From assembly GCF_007097365.1 (NCBI RefSeq), contig NZ_VJZR01000012.1:43416-107415 (forward strand): a stretch of 64,000 bases of DNA. The letters run 5' to 3'. The DNA is from Flavobacterium franklandianum (GTDB lineage Bacteria; Bacteroidota; Bacteroidia; Flavobacteriales; Flavobacteriaceae). The position numbers and the translations under genes are program-made. Positions 62,794 through 64,000 of the stretch are shown here, in pieces (position 1 is the first letter of the stretch; the number at the start of each line of letters is the position of its first letter). The notes beneath the pieces were generated by a model that had not been told where the DNA came from, did no database searches, and was given only the letters and a program-made list of their open reading frames with translations.

Positions 62794-64000
62794 ATGAAAC
62801 TTCTATTTGAAAAGAAAACTACCCTCTTTTATATCCTCTCCGTTATTCTGTTGACCACAGTTTTGTCGGTACTTTATTTAAACAATCAAAAAGAAATTGC
62901 TTCGAGCAAAAAATTGTTACACAATCAGGAAGTCATCAGCAAGAGTAACGAAGTCTTGTTGGATGTCCTTAATATTGAAACCGGATTCAGAGGCTATTTG
63001 TTATCTGGCAATAGCGTTTTTTTGGAACCTTATAATCTGTCTAAAAATAAAGTAAACGCCAATTTAGACACATTGGATATACTAACCAAAGACAATCCAA
63101 ATCAGCAAAACAATGTCCTTTTGTTGAAAAAAAAGGTGGAAGAACGACTTAATTTTACCGAAAAATATCTAGCATTCAAGAGTCCTAAAGAATTGACTGT
63201 TGCTGAAAAAATAGGAATAATTGAAGAAGGCAAAATTATTACTGACAATATAAGAACGACCAAAAGCTCTGTTACTAATGAAGAATCCAGACTGCTTAAG
63301 AATCAAAAAATTGAAAACGAAAAAGACTATCATTTTTCTGAATTAATCTTTTTTTTGCTTCTTGTTTTTTTGGGTGTCATTTTTATTCTCGTGATAATTA
63401 TCATAAAAAATCAGAAGAAAACGAATAACGAATTAAAAACTTTTAATGCCAATCAAAAATCAGCCTCTCATTATGCTCTAAGCCTCATCGAGGCAAGTCA
63501 TGACCCGCTAGTGACCATTAATGTTAAAGGAAAAATCATGGATATGAATGAAGCATTAGTAAACATTACTGGTGTAACTCGAGAGGAACTTGTAGGTTCT
63601 GATTTTTTCGATTATTTTACTGATCAACAAAGTGCTAGAGAAGTTTATCAAGAAGTTTTTGAAAAAGGTTACGTAGCCGATTTCCCTCTGACTATTCGTC
63701 ATAAAGACGGAAAATTGACAGACGTTTTATTTAACGGTTCCGTATATAGAAATGACAATGGGGCTATTCTGGGAGTTGTAATTGTAGCCAGAGATATTGC
63801 GGAACAAAAATGGGCCTTAGATTTACAAATTGCCAATAAAGAACTCGCTTACCAAAACCAAGAGAAAGAAAACAGAGCCAATGAATTGAGCATTGCCAAT
63901 AAAGAACTCGCTTACCAAAACCAAGAGAAAGAAAATAGAGCCAATGAATTGAGCATTGCCAATAAAGAACTCGCTTACCAAAACCAAGAGAAAGAAAATA
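62794..64000 (+). CDS. CHASE3-PAS sensor protein, probable histidine kinase (3' truncated by window)
   Basis: The frame starts at ATG 62794 (MKLLFEKKTTLFYILSVILL) and is open to the right edge, so at least 402 residues are present and the rest is missing. There are two membrane helices (residues 11-27 and ~185-207) flanking a CHASE3-like periplasmic domain (LNIETGFRGYLLSGN), then a PAS domain (ALSLIEASHDPLVTINVKGK, IVDMNEALVNITGV-like, HKDGKLTDVLFNG). Then a coiled-coil of repeated IANKELAYQNQEKENRANEL (one Ser after it) follows. A kinase domain is expected beyond the edge. Confidence 0.85.
   Translation, partial: MKLLFEKKTTLFYILSVILLTTVLSVLYLNNQKEIASSKKLLHNQEVISKSNEVLLDVLNIETGFRGYLLSGNSVFLEPYNLSKNKVNANLDTLDILTKDNPNQQNNVLLLKKKVEERLNFTEKYLAFKSPKELTVAEKIGIIEEGKIITDNIRTTKSSVTNEESRLLKNQKIENEKDYHFSELIFFLLLVFLGVIFILVIIIIKNQKKTNNELKTFNANQKSASHYALSLIEASHDPLVTINVKGKIMDMNEALVNITGVTREELVGSDFFDYFTDQQSAREVYQEVFEKGYVADFPLTIRHKDGKLTDVLFNGSVYRNDNGAILGVVIVARDIAEQKWALDLQIANKELAYQNQEKENRANELSIANKELAYQNQEKENRANELSIANKELAYQNQEKEN
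63829..64000 (+). repeat. 63-bp in-frame tandem repeat (coiled-coil linker)
   Basis: Two full units (63829-63891, 63892-63954) and a third that runs off the edge. Units differ by one base (AACAGA/AATAGA), so the array expanded recently. Each encodes 21 residues, exactly three heptads. Confidence 0.95.

Overview
The window is AT-rich chromosomal DNA from a member of the Flavobacteriaceae, most likely Flavobacterium or a close relative. Support comes from Bacteroidota-type promoters (-7 box TAnnTTTG) before many genes, a C-terminal type IX secretion (T9SS) sorting domain, TonB-dependent receptors with CarboxypepD-like N-terminal domains, a 6S RNA of the 6S-Flavo type between zapA and rny, a Flavo-1-like RNA, and gene pairs typical of this family. 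No tRNA, rRNA, CRISPR array, transposase or phage gene was found.

Layout. 1-5728: SpoIIM-like membrane protein, DUF4129, DUF4350, MoxR ATPase and DUF58 proteins, a probable envelope operon whose spacers hold REP-like inverted repeats. 5946-13135: TrmH-type rRNA/tRNA methylase, serine hydrolase, SpoT/RelA, Fur-family regulator, PurA, NudK-like Nudix enzyme. 13353-19787: small T9SS-secreted protein, MeaB GTPase, and a lipid/glycan group (GT39, GT2, LPG-synthase-like membrane protein, dual-specificity phosphatase). 19802-30709: prohibitin, MATE pump, OMP, PPK2, SDR, MtaB, GlmU-like protein, L31, DUF4199 and a second GT2. 30778-39382: phosphosugar mutase, ABC exporter, DUF2971, and an M23 peptidase-TonB receptor pair. 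39552-42926: coiled-coil protein, ZapA, 6S RNA, RNase Y, XerD. 43000-48206: outer-membrane proteins, one of them decayed, between xerD and aroQ, then a DUF5686 protein. 48378-51083: PEP carboxylase.

The most unusual part is 51084-58322. The 3' end of carB occurs three times: once in carB itself (from 55470), once as a 73-codon remnant (53903-54124), and once as a ~56-bp remnant into which the K+-channel gene runs (51906-51961). Two small-gene units lie between and beside these tails. They share an ~89% identical 55-bp promoter segment and end in long imperfect inverted repeats that resemble cassette attC sites. I read this as repeated insertion at the 3' end of carB. No integrase lies nearby.

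58486-64000: rpmH, a TPR protein, a hydrolase, a GNAT-like protein, phospholipase A1, an AraC-type regulator with an unusual N-terminal domain, and the start of a CHASE3-PAS sensor protein. The sensor runs off the right edge inside an expanding 63-bp tandem repeat that encodes exactly three heptads per unit.
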